Assembly (NCBI GenBank): GCA_021397835.1
Contig: JAJFZO010000609.1
Location: forward strand, 11,162,001-11,226,000
DNA length: 64,000 nt
From: Moringa oleifera
Lineage: Eukaryota > Streptophyta > Magnoliopsida > Brassicales > Moringaceae
Direction: 5' to 3'
The notes below the pieces were generated by a model, which was given only the letters and a program-made list of their open reading frames with translations, had not been told where the DNA came from and made no database searches. Of the stretch, positions 11,350 to 24,261 are shown piece after piece. The translations under genes and the position numbers were made by a program. The first letter of the stretch is position 1. Each line of letters begins with the position of its first letter.

Positions 11350-13344
11350 CTCTTAGGCCTTTACGGACAAATCTCTCAGCGACGACGTCTGAAGGGCTGC
11401 TGAATCCAAAAAGCTGGGAACTATACGGGTTCGGCGGACGGCTGCTTGGGACTGAGTATCCGTCCCAGAAGATTAAAAGCAAGCAGGGTGACGGTCGCGT
11501 GTCAGGCGTGCAACGGGCCGCCACAGTTTTTCCTTTTTTCTTTTTTTGTTTATTAAAATTGATAATCAAGCCCTCGAAGATGTCTTATTTTCATAAGATC
11601 CTCCTAATCTGCTTATTTTTCATTTTAGCCCCTACACCGACTCCACAGAACCATTGATTGAGTAATTAAGTGTTACCGACTTAAATGTCCACTTAGAATA
11701 ACTAAGCAATATAATTTATAAATTTAAAAAATCTAAAAAATTACAAAGCTAACAAAATCATAAAAATATAAAATGAAGAAAAATTGATGTCAGCAGTCAA
11801 TGATCTGATGCAGGGATCCTCACGGCTTTTAATTTACATGTCCAATGGGATCCGAGAAAATACAGAGATTATCATAATATCACGTAATAATTAATTCCCC
11901 CTGATTATCAGGTAATCATCAAACGTAACCTAATTTAGTTCCAAATTCCTAAATTGGGTCAAAAAGAGCCCACACCTTTGACGGTCTCTTCGATTGTCTT
12001 CCTTCTTCGTTCTTTTTACTTTTTTATTTTAAATTGAAGTTTAGTATATTATACTCTCATCTTCGGGAATTAAAATTTATTTATTTATTTTTTGCCACCT
12101 CGCAATCCTCTGCCAATCTCCTTGTCTTCTTTGATACCACATATCTTTATTCTTTCTTTATTCAACTTCTCCTTCTCTCTGATTTCGAGTTATTAAATTT
12201 GAATATCGCTACACCTGAGAAGGAAAAAGAAATGGATTGCTGAATTAAATGCGTACTACAATCTGAAGGAAAACATTTTCTAGTGTCTCCCTGGAGTTGG
12301 TGGCAATATCTGATTATTCAGGTATTTCTCTAACTCGTTGCCATCACGCATCTACTAGCAACTGGGTATCGCAGGAGCCCCGGCTGGGTCCTGGCGTGTT
12401 ATTTCTGATTTTATGCTACCTTCCTGCATCAGATCAAATCCTCTTAGATCTGTTTTTAGCTTAATCGGGGTTGCCGAGAATGTAGTTTGTTGGGTTCTGT
12501 TTCTTTTGTTTGTTTTTTCGGTGTGATATATCAATGAACTGACCTGACCAAGCAGCAGTTGTTAGATCAAAATGGTGGAAGTGATCAAACCAAAGTAGTG
12601 TTAGATGGGTTTATCTATATGAAATCTTTTCATCTTGGAACCTGAACCTCTTCTGCTAAATTTGTTCATATGGTTTTCTGTGTGGCTTAAAGTTTGGTTA
12701 TGTTGGTACATTAAAATGAGGTTCTGTTATTGAGACATGGAACTGTTATTTCAGCAAGTGCTGGATAGAAAGTTTATTGGTAGAAACTTTTGATCCATCA
12801 CTAACTAAAACTCAAACTATTTATTCTACTAAGTTAAATCAACTTTTATTGTGCTATAAAGTTGGAAATCTATGAATAAGACAGTAGCTGCTGAGGGCTA
12901 TATAATGAAGTGAGTATCCAGTTTTTTTTTTTTTTTTTTCACCATGCTGCTTGTTTAAAAGTGAAATCTGTTGCATGAGGGAGGGAATTGTGAAAGTAGC
13001 TTTTTAAGTGATTAATTTCTGTCTCAATCAGTAATCATTCGCCTTCTTCTAGGAAGCTTATTTCACTCATTTTTGAAAAAGAAGTCTTGAAATTAACAAT
13101 TAAAAATTGCTTACCAGGTTTTTCTGGTGATTTGCATTTATATCAATTGCGTTTCCTGTTGCCAGGATTTGGTTTATATGCTTGTTCATAATAACTCACT
13201 AGGTATTCCATGGAGTTAATCCAAGTTGTATAGTTCTGTTTGATTGTGTTTTTGAGCTATGATTAATTCCTTCTGTTTCTTCATTCATGAATGTATTCCA
13301 AGTGCCTTAGATGAGATAAACCTGTATGTTGATTTGTGTGTAGG
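11350..13344. other. Divergent promoter region and TBL 5' leader with intron
   Basis: Between the divergent MTNA and TBL start codons. Positions 11350-11540 are GC-richer and fit an MTNA 5' UTR. An AT-rich part follows to about 11900. The TBL coding ATG sits five bases after a clean acceptor (TGTGTGTAG, AG at 13339-13342), and a plausible donor CAG|GTATTTC lies near 12321. A 5' UTR intron of about 1 kb is therefore likely. No ORF here resembles a gene. Confidence 0.5.
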
Positions 13345-16294
13345 ATGAAAGGAGGCGTGATTGGATTCAGGGCTAAAGAACTCTCACTTATGCTTATTGT
13401 TCTTGTGTGCACAACCATTCTTATATGGGCATGGGACAGGACTCCCCTTCTTACTACATTTCTCCCTCCTAAAAGTCAGTTGTTGCAGCTAACTCCAGGT
13501 ATACCTGTGTTTCTTTCTGCTTACTATATTGTTGTCCTGGTCTATTGCAGTCAAATTGTTTATGGTTACTTAAAGTTTCAAGGAGTTCAGTGCAGTTCCT
13601 AGAGTGCATCCTTGTCTGTATCCATGGGCTTTGCCTTTTGAATGCAGCATAGCGAATTTCTTGATTTACTGCACAGAAGATTGAGATTGCTTGATGCATT
13701 CTCTTTACTTGTTTAAGATAAAGTTTGGGAATTCCTTTGAGCATAAAATTGTAAACAGATGGTTGAGTAATAACATTGTTTTGCGTTCATAATCATTTTT
13801 CTTTTTCCTTTTGTCTTTTTGCATGTGATGTAGATATTATTTCACGTACTCCTTCTAGCGGCTCAGTAGCATCAGAATCGAAGATACATGTTAGTGAAGA
13901 TATTTCTTCATTTGCAGAAGAGGAGGCGGTGAATGACAAAGAAGAAGAAGAACGTGTGAATATATCTACCTTGAGAGACCTAGAAGAACAACATAAAGTG
14001 ATTTTTGGAGAAAATATTTCAAAGCAAGAAAGTCCGAGTTTGGATGTGGTGGCACCAATGGGTAAAGCATCCCTAGAGACAGGAAAGTACGATAAGAATT
14101 TGACAATGCATATGGAAAATCAAGGTAGGGTCTTGCTAATGTGAATCATTTGTGTCTTGTGAATTATGAGACTCAATGGAGTTCAGTCTTATGGAAATAT
14201 AAAGAAGAGAATCTAGTTAATTTTTCATGTGTTGCCTCTGATGGGAAAACCGAATGGCATATGTGCTTATGAAATGGACTCTTTAATTCTATGACCTACA
14301 CTTTTAATAATGCTGGTTAATGTTCTAATAGCTAGGCAACCTTTTCTTGATCATTTTAGGGTGCTCAAAATCTTGGAAGAGCATTTATTTTGCTTTAGAT
14401 ATTCTACTTCTTCTAAATTTGGCTAGCCTCTGTCTCATTTGCTGGCCCATCAATCAGTCTCTGCAATATTAGCAGCTTTTGCAGTTGGGCACATGAAACA
14501 TCAGTATATTTTATCATAAGAATGCTTGATGAGAAACGTTCTTAACAAGCTAAATGCTTTCTTAATCATTATCATATTATATTGTTCCGTTGGCTCCTTT
14601 GAGATATAGTTTGTGGTTGCAACGATAACTATTATACATGTAAGAGCCATGCATTATGATTGATGAGTAACTGATGGTGATTCTTATTTTGTCTTCAGCC
14701 TGTAGTTATGCAAAGGGAAAATGGGTTGTAGATGATCACCATCCTTTATATTCTGGGTATGCCTGTAAACAATGGCTGGCCCCAATGTGGGCCTGTAGGT
14801 TGATGCAGCGCAAAGATTTTGCCTATGAGAAGCTGCGGTGGCAACCAAAAGATTGTCAAATGGAAGAATTTGAAGGGTCCAAGTTCTTCAAAAGGTACTA
14901 AAACATGTCTTGGAATTATTTTTTTCTTATGCTCAAAACTTGTGTGTTAATATTTTTAATGTGGTTGTGGCCCTTGAATGAATCCATTTTTCTTTTATGT
15001 CAGAAAAACTACTTTAAGCCTAGTATTCTATTAGATGGCCTGAACTTAGATAAAAATGACTAAGAATTTTGACGCTTGCGTTCATTCACTGAAACAACTT
15101 GAAGTTGGGTTTGCTTCATGGTACCTAAGACGAAGGCACAGGGCAACATTGACGACTTAAACCTGGAAACGCACTTATTAGTCATGACGAAATTGTAATG
15201 GATTTCCAGTTGTAACATGTGATTGAATTGTTGAACAATAGTTATTGATAATTTCATATGATGAGAAGCCCAGCAATTGAAGAGAAATAGCTATGAATAG
15301 TTTTTCTTGCATTGAACTGACATTCTCATCTGTGTTTATGCATCATCTTCTGCTGTCATGTTTGTTTCTCTGTTCAGAGTTTATATGAATCATTCTGTGC
15401 TTTCTGATGCAGTATAATAATAATATTTTTTTTTTGTTGTGGGAAATTGTATTAATGTATTCCAGGATGCAAGATAAAACTCTGGCTTTTGTGGGAGATT
15501 CATTGGGCAGACAGCAGTTCCAGTCTCTGATGTGCATGATTACTGGTGGTAATCAGAGGCCTGATGTTATAGACGTGGGAAAAGAGTATGGGCTTCTGAA
15601 AGCAAAAGGTGCTTCCCGCCCTGATGGTTGGGCATATAAGTTTCCAGCCACCAATACTACTGTCCTCTACTACTGGTCAGCAGCCCTCTGTGACCTGGAA
15701 CCTGTTGACATTAAAAACCCGGCCACCAATTATGCCATGCATCTTGATCGTCCACCTGCATTCTTGCGCAAATTTCTTCACAAATTTGATGTCCTGGTTC
15801 TCAACACTGGGCACCACTGGAATAGGGGAAAGCTTAGGGCCAACCGCTGGGTCATGTATGTTGGTGGTAAGCCTAACAATGACAAGAACTTAGCACCTAT
15901 TGGAAATGCTAAGAATTTCACAATCCATAGTATTGTTAGTTGGGTGAACTCACAGCTTCCTAATCATCCACGTCTGAAGGCCTTCTATAGGAGCATCTCT
16001 CCTCGGCATTTTGTTAATGGAGATTGGAACACAGGAGGGAGCTGCGACAAGACTACCCCAATGTCCATAGGAAAAGAAGTATTACAAGATGAGTCTAGTG
16101 ATTATAGTGCTGCCAATGCGGTAAAAGGGACAGGGGTTAAGCTTTTGGATATAACAGCATTGTCTCAAGTGAGAGACGAGGGTCACATATCTCGCTTCAG
16201 TATCACAGCTTCACCCGGAGTACAGGATTGCTTGCATTGGTGTTTGCCTGGTGTTCCTGATACATGGAATGAAATTCTTTTTGCACAAATTTAG
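13345..16294 (+). CDS. TRICHOME BIREFRINGENCE-LIKE protein, wall polysaccharide O-acetyltransferase (TBL14-16 type)
   Basis: TBL proteins are Golgi type II membrane proteins that acetylate cell-wall polysaccharides such as xylan, mannan, xyloglucan or pectin; the substrate of this member is not decidable here. Four coding exons: 13345-13498, 13834-14124, 14699-14894 and 15466-16294, 1470 nt, 489 residues. A short basic N-terminus is followed by one membrane helix at about residues 14-33 ([18 protein letters not shown]). A low-complexity acidic stem is encoded by exon 2. The TBL domain begins at [20 protein letters not shown]. The catalytic GDS motif is [13 protein letters not shown] (Gly224-Asp225-Ser226), and the DxxH motif is DCLHWCLPG (Asp468, His471). 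All catalytic-triad residues are therefore present. Similarity to the TBL14/15/16 clade is judged from memory of the N-terminal MKGG start and overall layout. Confidence 0.93.
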
Positions 16295-18043
16295 TCCAGA
16301 TTTGTAGAGTGCCTTTTGAAATAGTATACCTATTTATGGCTGGGAAGGAAACTGACTGATAGCCCTTTTGCACAAGATTGCAATCACGTAGTAGTGGATA
16401 TGTTTGACTTGGAGTTTATCTGACGAAACTGCAATCTGTGCAGAAAGTTGCATGGCCTGGTTTTTTTGAGTGGTGTCGACCATGGCATAAGAAATGCTGT
16501 GGTCGGCACATTTGTGGATTTATAAATTATCTCAGGTTATTAGATTAGGTGTTCTTGTTTTTCCTTTTGGTGAATGTGAGAATTTACAGTTCAGATTATT
16601 ATATTCTGGAACTGAAAATTGCTGGAGAGAGTTATTAATTGGGGAAATATGGGTTACCCAGTTATAGAGCATTAGGAGATTGCGAACAATAGTCAGGAAG
16701 ATGTTGAGTTACGGATTAGACATCTTCCAATACTTGATAATGTTATTACCAAATGTTATGTAATGTACATTATTATCTAATCTGACTTTGCCATTTTCAA
16801 TACTTCTGCAATCTGTATTCTGCAGCATTTGCCAGAACAAATATGCTCTTTATCAAAATTTCACCGATGCCAAATGTGGATGTTGGGCACAAAATCCTCT
16901 TCTTGTGCTTATTCTTAGTACTATCATTATTAATGTTGGTTCGTGCAGTCTTTTGGCGGTGCCAAGGACATGCTCATGCACTGCAGTGTATAACGTCTGA
17001 ATCCTTCCTGATCTCCGTGTTTGTTTGTCATCGAATTTATTATAATCTCTTTTGAGCAGTCACAGAAAAAGGGTTAACAAGGCAGTCTGTTCTGCAGGTT
17101 TGAGCTTTAAGTTGGCATGTGGGTGTAATTTTTCTGTATATTATATGTATTATTTTTTTCTTAATGGATTGAATACCTTCACTTTGATTTACATTCACTG
17201 AGAAAGAAAGGGTAAGTAGCAAGTACCCTCTGCTGTGGCCTTTTGCAGCCTCACCATCCTTAATGATGTTAACGGCCCAGCGTCTGGTCCGTGTGTGAGG
17301 GTAAATAAGCATGGAGCGTCACCTGAGACCGTCACGGTCATCTCGCCGTCCCAACCGAAAAGCTTTATCCTAATGGAAAATATCTTCATCCCCTTAGATT
17401 CCCATTCGTTGCTAAACGATAAGATTGCTCCAACGTTCCCATCAATCACATCGACTTTTCTGCACAGACGAAAGCGATCTGGCCAGCGCATCATCATCAG
17501 CTATGGTGCGATCGCGACATCATAGAATTTCTCACAGAACTTCCGACAAACAGTCGGGGCGAGTCGATGAATTACCTTTCTATGTGCCACGTGGAGAAGC
17601 CGCTGAACAGGCAGCATGGATGTCCTAGCCATCACGTGGCCAGGACTGATAGACGTTGAAGCACTTCAAAAGTTATCAGATGCGTGCAGGATCATCGTTA
17701 TTAATTTTAACGCGCTGGTTTCCACCATAGGTTTCCATGATCTGTACTTCTCGTGATTTTAAGATCCTGATCGTCACGCGTTATTGGGCAAACCTGTCTC
17801 TCTCGGCTCAACTGTAACGGAAAGGTCAGGTGCCTGTCCCTTTCTCCAAATCTAAAGAAATTAAAAAAAGAAAACAAAATAAAGAAGAAAAGGATGCTCC
17901 TCTTCCTACGCCATTTCCCATAAGAGACCCAACTCCAAAGTTCTCTTTCCTCCTCTCTAAAAAGCAATAAGGCGAATATTACCTATCTGTTTCCTTCTTG
18001 TGTATTGGAAGCCAAGGAAAGGGGAACACTTTGCTCTGCAACA
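16295..18043. other. TBL 3' region and VWFA-gene promoter
   Basis: The first part should hold the TBL 3' UTR. Positions 17250-17660 are more GC- and CpG-rich than the rest, with overlapping ORFs on both strands that match nothing I know. Two CACGTG G-boxes lie at 17588 and 17633. The last part, with CT- and AG-rich leader sequence up to 18043, is probably the 5' UTR of the VWFA-type gene. Confidence 0.5.
17588..17638. promoter_or_regulatory. Paired G-boxes upstream of the VWFA-type gene
   Basis: Two palindromic CACGTG cores at 17588-17593 (context GCCACGTGGAG) and 17633-17638 (context TCACGTGGCC) lie 45 bp apart, about 400-450 bp before the start codon. Both have ABRE-like ACGTGGC or CACGTGG flanks, which are known binding contexts for bZIP and bHLH factors. 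Function here is inferred from sequence only. Confidence 0.45.
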
Positions 18044-21000
18044 ATGGCCGAGGCTTTCGCGAAGGCTGTCGACGATGGGATTAGGCTGTCCAAGCGGATA
18101 TACTTCGGGAAGGACCGAGCGGTGGCGCCACCCAGGCCTCCGCCGCCGATGGAAAAGTGGTCGGAGCACGCTTACTTACCGACGGCGCCAATGGTGTACG
18201 CTGTCATATCCGACCCGGCGATCGTGGATAACCCGGACATACCGAGCTACCAGCCGCATGTGCACGGACGGTGCGACCCGCCTGCGCTGATCCCCTTGCA
18301 AATGAACGGGATTGAGCTGCTTGTGGATTGCTATCTGGATACTGCTTTTGTTCGTGTCAATGGATCCTGGAGGGTCCATTGCGTTATGGGCAGCCGGAGC
18401 TGTGATTGCCGCATTGCCATCCCCATGGGCGATAAGGTCTGTTTGATTATTTCAAAAAGGAAGAAGAAAACAAAAAAAGAAAGAAACTTAAGTATAAAAC
18501 TTGTTGAATTTTGTAGATTTAAATGTTTTCTTGATGACATTTTCCTTGTGGTTAATAGTCTCTCTCCAGTGGTTTAAATTATGGGAATTCATTATTAGCA
18601 GTCAAGATAGATTATGAAATATGATGCATCAGATAATGGAGTAATTGAATTTGGGAATTTTTAATTTCTTTGGGATTAAGTGGTCGAATTTGAAGTGTCA
18701 AATCATCGGTTTAATTAGCTTCGCCCCTGTCCCTTTAACGTTGTGCTGGTTTGTCAACCATGGATTGTCTACCCATTAAGAATAGAAACTCAGAATTAAG
18801 AATTGGAGAGAGTAGCTACTTAATTCTACTTTTGAATAATCTAAGAGAGTTCTGTAATCTTTTAGCTGTTTTTCCTAAGGGAAGAGGAAACATGTTTATT
18901 GTCTACTGGTTGTGGCAGTCTTTCTTGCTGTGGCTTCATTTTGCAAGTCCTGCAATTGCTAATTACTGTTCTCAGGCGATACATTATTTGGCTAACAGGG
19001 TTCAATTCTAGGTGTGGAGGTTGAGGTTCCTAGGAAATCATATTCTACTCAACTTATTGAAGTGCAAGAGAACAAGGATTTGGAAAAGGCTGCACAAACT
19101 GAAGATGGAGGCTTTTTGAAATGCCATATATTTACCTTAACAATACCACAGGTACAGCTACACCTTCCATGGAAGTATACTTTAAACTGATATGCTTATC
19201 AAATAATTTCTTGCAGTTTATATACCTTGTACTGACATGTCTCTTCTGTTACCTTTTCCAGATTGATGGAGGTACCAATCTTTCAATTAAACTTTCTTGG
19301 TCTCAGAAACTGTCGTATAAGGATGGTCAGTTTACCCTGAACATACCGTTCTGCTTTCCTGATTTTGTAACTCCTGCTGGAAAGAAAATTTCAAAAAAAG
19401 AAAAGATACAATTGAATGTGAAAACTGGTACTGGAACTGAAGTTTTGTTGAAGACAAGCAGTCATCCTCTCAAGGTGCTGTTCTGTTAAAAAAAATTCCT
19501 ACTTTTTCGCTTTAAACTCTTAATTTTATTATCCTGAAAGTGCCTTTTCTTTTTTTTTTGGTCTTACATCCAGGAATTAAGGCGCCAGGTTGGGAAGTTG
19601 AGTTTTTTATATGAATCAGAAGTTCTTGCATGGTCAACTGCTGACTTCAATTTCTCATATACTGTAAGCACCGGATCTGTATTGCTTTCACTGTGTACTT
19701 GTTCATAATGTACAAGTGCCTATAACAAGAAGGTTTCTTGTAATATGCATATAACTTGAAGTTTAGTATCACTAGAAATGCATGGACATCTTTGAATAAG
19801 GCACATTTATCTTAAATTGTTTAACCTTGAGATGGTTTTGACATTTATACAATTTTCAGGTTCCTTCAAATAATATAGTTGGTGGTGTGCTTTTGCAATC
19901 TCCATCTGTGCATGACGTTGACCAACGGGAAATGTTCTGTGTCTATCTTATGCCGGGAAGTCAGCAGAGTATGAAGGTTAGTTTTCTTTTTATTCAATAT
20001 TAAAGATTTTTTTAGTCTATTTCTGATTTTTTTTTCTAAAAGAGGTTTTCTTTTTTTCTATTGGTTTTTCTTTTACTGTCTTCTCTCCTTATTTTACTCA
20101 ATTTCATAGGTATTCAGAAAGGAAGTGATATTTGTTGTTGATATAAGTGGAAGCATGCATGGAAAGCCTCTTGAGGATACAAAACGTGCAATAATTACGG
20201 CCCTCTCTCAACTTAATGCAGACGATTCATTTAACATTATAGCTTTTAATGGTGAGACTTATCTATTTTCGACATTGATGGAGTCAGCTACCAAGGAAGC
20301 TGTTGAAAGGGCCACCGAGTGGATTGGCATGAACTTCATTGCAGGAGGCAATACAAATATTCTTCTTGCCCTCGACAAGGTCTCAGATCATTAACCTTTG
20401 TTTACATTTCTCATCTGGAATTGCATTTTGTGATTGCTAATGGATGCCAACTTCTTTTATTCCCTTCTGCTTTTTGCTGTTAATTGAATGTCATTGTCAG
20501 TATGTACTATATCCAGTCAATGTGGAAAGAATACCCATGTCAATTGGTGACTTATCGAGAAAGATAAACATAGAAGAGACAAAATAATAAAATTATTGAA
20601 TTTTTTTAGGCATCAAAATGCGGAAGTAGTTGCAGAGCATTAATGTCCATCATTGCAATAGTTAGTAAGCTAGGGAGCTGTATTGTTTTGTACCTTTGCT
20701 ATATTTCAAACTGGCATCAAGAAGTTGTCATTTTCCATGGTCTGTTTCACCAACTTAATTTTTGAAAATATCCTTGGTGTTTCTCACACTATCTCCGTTT
20801 TCATGATTGTTGATTACTGTCGTAATCCTCTATTTTGAAGTATTCAATATTCAGTTTTCCTTTCTTCCAGGCAGTGGAAATGGTATCCAGCAGTCAGGGT
20901 TCTGTTCCTATGATCTTTCTTGTTACGGATGGAGCTGTTGAAGATGAAAAACATATTTGTGAAGTCATGCAAAGTCGCCTGACCAATGGAGGAAGAATAT

Positions 21001-23816
21001 GTCCACGTATATACACTTTTGGCATAGGTAATGTTTCCTAGTGTTTTCCATTTCCTACCTTCTGATGTACATTTGTTAGGTTGCCTAGTGAGCCCCCTTG
21101 CGTGATTGATTTGTTGTTAGTTCTTTCCCTTCAATTGTATTCACTAAACATAATTCCTATATGTGTTCACTTTCTATGCTCTTTGTTAGTTAACTTGACA
21201 TAGTGATGTATTTCAGGTACATTTTGTAATCATTATTTCCTGCAAATGCTAGCAACCACTTCCAGGGGCCAACATGAAGCTGCATATGATTTAGGTTAGT
21301 CTTGTGGTCTATATTTCAAGTAATTAATGGCTGAACTTCATTTTCTTAGCCTAAAAAGAGAAAAAGTTTTCATTCCTCCCTGGAGCTGTGGGTATGGTTC
21401 TTTGGATTTTAGGCAGTATGAGTCATAATATTTCCATTAATTTTAATGAAAATCCCTAGCATGCTTGCTGATTTGTTAAGGCAGGTTATATCAACAGTTT
21501 TTTGGTGTGAGTTATTCCTTGTTCGGTTTCACTTCCTCAGTTGTTGGGACCAGTGAGTCTTAAAGTACAGACACTGAAATTGGACCTCTTTATAGATATG
21601 TTGTACTAAATAGTTATGGCTAATGATTTTGGGCTATTTTCAATTTTGATTTTTAACTTTTTAGTTTTATCATGTGATCTAAATGGAGAATTATTCTTTA
21701 TTGGGAATTGTATCGGTGAACTTATGCTTTCTTCCCCTGTTATGATTTATTAATATCTGTCTAAATGATGGTCAGATTCCATAGAGCTCCAACTGCAAAA
21801 ATTATTCACCAGGGGTTTATCCACTGTTCTAGCCAATATAACCATTGACACCTTTGATAATCTTGAAGAAGTTGAGGTATGTTTGTGCTAACTTTCATTT
21901 GAGTTCTAAGTTTAGCATGATTTTTCTGGCTCACATGCTTCTTCTTGCTATTTCTAAATGCCTTTGTTTACTTCACCATTTCACCTGTTTTGAGAGATAA
22001 ACCTCCTTGCCTTCAATTTGTTTCAATGTTTTTGTATGCTGAAGCCTGCCTGTCTTCACTGACAACAATAATTGACATGAATTGTGCTGCACCAACTTTG
22101 CTGTTGTTATCTGTGACTCTTTAATAATTTATTCTTCTGGCACATAGTGTAGGTTCTTGTTTTCATTTTGCTTGGCTTCTGAGGTGTCCAATTTCGTTAG
22201 GTACATCCTTCCTGTATGCCAGACCTTTCGTCTGCAAGCCCATTGATAATATCTGGGAGATACCAGCAAAAGTTTCCAGACAATCTTAAAGCTAAAGGTT
22301 TGCTTGGAAATTTAAGCAATTTTGTCATTGACTTGAAGATACAAAGTGCAAAGGATATACCTTTAGACAGAGTAAGTGCAATGTCACTTTATTCTGACTT
22401 ATCATCATGATTCCGTTTATGTTATTGCAATACTTGAAGTATGGTGGACCAAAAAATTTCCGCCAAATCTCTCTCTTTTTCTTTCTCTCTTATTTGGGGG
22501 TGGGGGGTTGCGTAAATGGGCTGGCTGAATGGTTCCCAAACACTTCAGAAATCTTTCCGTAGTTTTTGTGGTTTCTTGCTGGCACTCAGAAGCTGAAAAT
22601 CTTTATTGTTTTCTCATACATGTATATGTTATTCTTTTCTCTGTCTGTGACAGGTACTTGCAAAACAGCAGATTGACCTGCTGACTGCTGAGGCCTGGTT
22701 TTCAGAGAATAAACAGCTTGAAAAAAAGGTCTGTTGCTTGGTGCTAAATTGCAGAACATATGAAAGCCAAAAACTTATTTTTTGAATACTGAAAATATTG
22801 GAGCGAAGTCATATGCCAAATAAGAAATTCCCTAGAAGTTCATATGGTAAATTTTTCTCAGCCTGGTATTTGCTAGGAATTGCTCGATAATTCTTGTTTG
22901 GCTCTGTAGTATGCTGTCTGTTGACTGTGCGACTTGGAATGGCTGATCACCTGACTTTACTGCAAAATTTTCATTTAAAAAGCATTTTGTTAATAAATTT
23001 TTCTTTAATGGCAGGTTGCTAAAATGAGCATTCAGACTGGCTTCCTCTCTGAGTACACCACGATGGTCTTGCTTGAGGACGTGAAAGGAAAGAAAGCCAC
23101 GGAATCAGCTGGAGTACAAAAGGTATGCATTGACATTGAATGTCGTCAGGAATTGCATGTTCACCTACGTCAACTGCGCTGCCACATATTCTTGTCACTT
23201 TATCTTTCTAAAATAAATAACAAAGTGATTCCCAAAGTATGGCATAGGGATGACTATTAGGTGAACCTGTGACTAACATCCCACTCAGTATGACTTACAG
23301 TAAACTGTTAATGCAAGACAGAAAATGTTGAAGTCCTTGACTGTTACACGAAACAATATCTGATTTGCATTCTGGACCCTGTTAGTATAGTGGCCAAGTG
23401 TCTCTGGTTATTATGAAACCATGAAGTTTGTATATCTCAGGATCTTTGACAATAAATGTGAATAGGTGTCATGCAAAAGAGATCAACAGAAGATAGTAGA
23501 CTCAAAACCCGCAAAAGCAACTCTGTTAAAGGGCCTTCATATTGGGTTTGGTGATTTAATTGCTACTGCTGAAAACGTTCGACCAGGAGCTGGAGAACCC
23601 AACGGTCCTGATGCTGCTGAACTTTTCATGAAGGCAGCTTCAAATTGTTGTGGCAGAACGTGCAGCCGTTGCTGCTGTATGTGTTGTATCCAGTGCTGCA
23701 CCAAGATGAATGACCAATGTGTAATCTTATTCACCCAGATGTGTACTGCTCTGGCATGTTTGGGTTGCTTCGAGTGTTGTTCAGCAATATGCTGTTCTGG
23801 AGAAGATGGACGATAA
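18044..23816 (+). CDS. VIT/VWFA-domain protein with Cys-rich C-terminus (inter-alpha-trypsin inhibitor heavy-chain-like)
   Basis: Thirteen exons: 18044-18436, 18999-19151, 19262-19474, 19574-19663, 19860-19976, 20110-20379, 20871-21027, 21217-21294, 21776-21876, 22201-22371, 22654-22728, 23015-23122 and 23466-23816, 2277 nt, 758 residues. A VIT-like region occupies roughly residues 75-260. The VWFA domain starts with VIFVVDISGSM: a complete MIDAS with Asp333-x-Ser335-x-Ser337, Thr404 and Asp432 (LVTDGAVEDE), so divalent-metal ligand binding is plausible. Downstream is an ITIH-like tail. The last 57 or so residues carry 18 cysteines, including CSRCCCMCCIQCC. Exon 2 must use the acceptor at 18998 (CTAACAG) to give GSILGVEVEVP; the nearby CTAG at 19011 would shift the frame. 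It matches the uncharacterised plant family of Arabidopsis At1g19110 as I remember it. Molecular role unknown. Confidence 0.92.
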
Positions 23817-24261
23817 TAATGTATCAAAGAGTGTATAATAGTTGTATTGTTACTTTATAGCATATCATAATTGTTTATATGTTATTCACATGTATATCTA
23901 GAGCATTCAAGTTCCAAGCAAAATGTTTGAACAGATAATAAAGGGAACCTTTGATCATGCTGATTGGGAAGATGTGGCAACTGAACATGCTATTCCAGCT
24001 TAGCTTTTCCAATGCAGACTGAATCCAACAAAAACACTGGCAATCTTATGTTTTTGTATGTTGATATTAACAATTCTATTTTCCATTCTATATGATTCCT
24101 TACAATATGAGAAGGGACCATGAAAATCTGTCAAACTTTCTTCCAGGTCCATGGAATGTCCAAAACTGTCTCAGAATTTCATTTATAGACAGTGGCAGGC
24201 ATTTTTACCTGATAAAAAGCTTTTGGGTATGGACCTCTTTGGCTGTCACTGATCTTAAAGC
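23817..24261. other. Convergent 3' UTR spacer
   Basis: This lies between the VWFA-gene stop (plus) and the stop of the DUF300 gene (minus). It is expected to hold both 3' ends. Nothing else is visible. Confidence 0.6.

Noticed and set aside
17195..17525. Overlapping ORFs of about 100 codons on both strands
   Set aside because: Both strands are open because the patch is GC-rich. Neither translation resembles a known protein and no splice partner was found; promoter DNA of the VWFA gene is more likely.
19008..19012. Acceptor CTAG for VWFA gene exon 2
   Set aside because: It would shift the frame and lead to a stop. The CAG ending at 18998 gives the conserved GSILGVEVEVP sequence.
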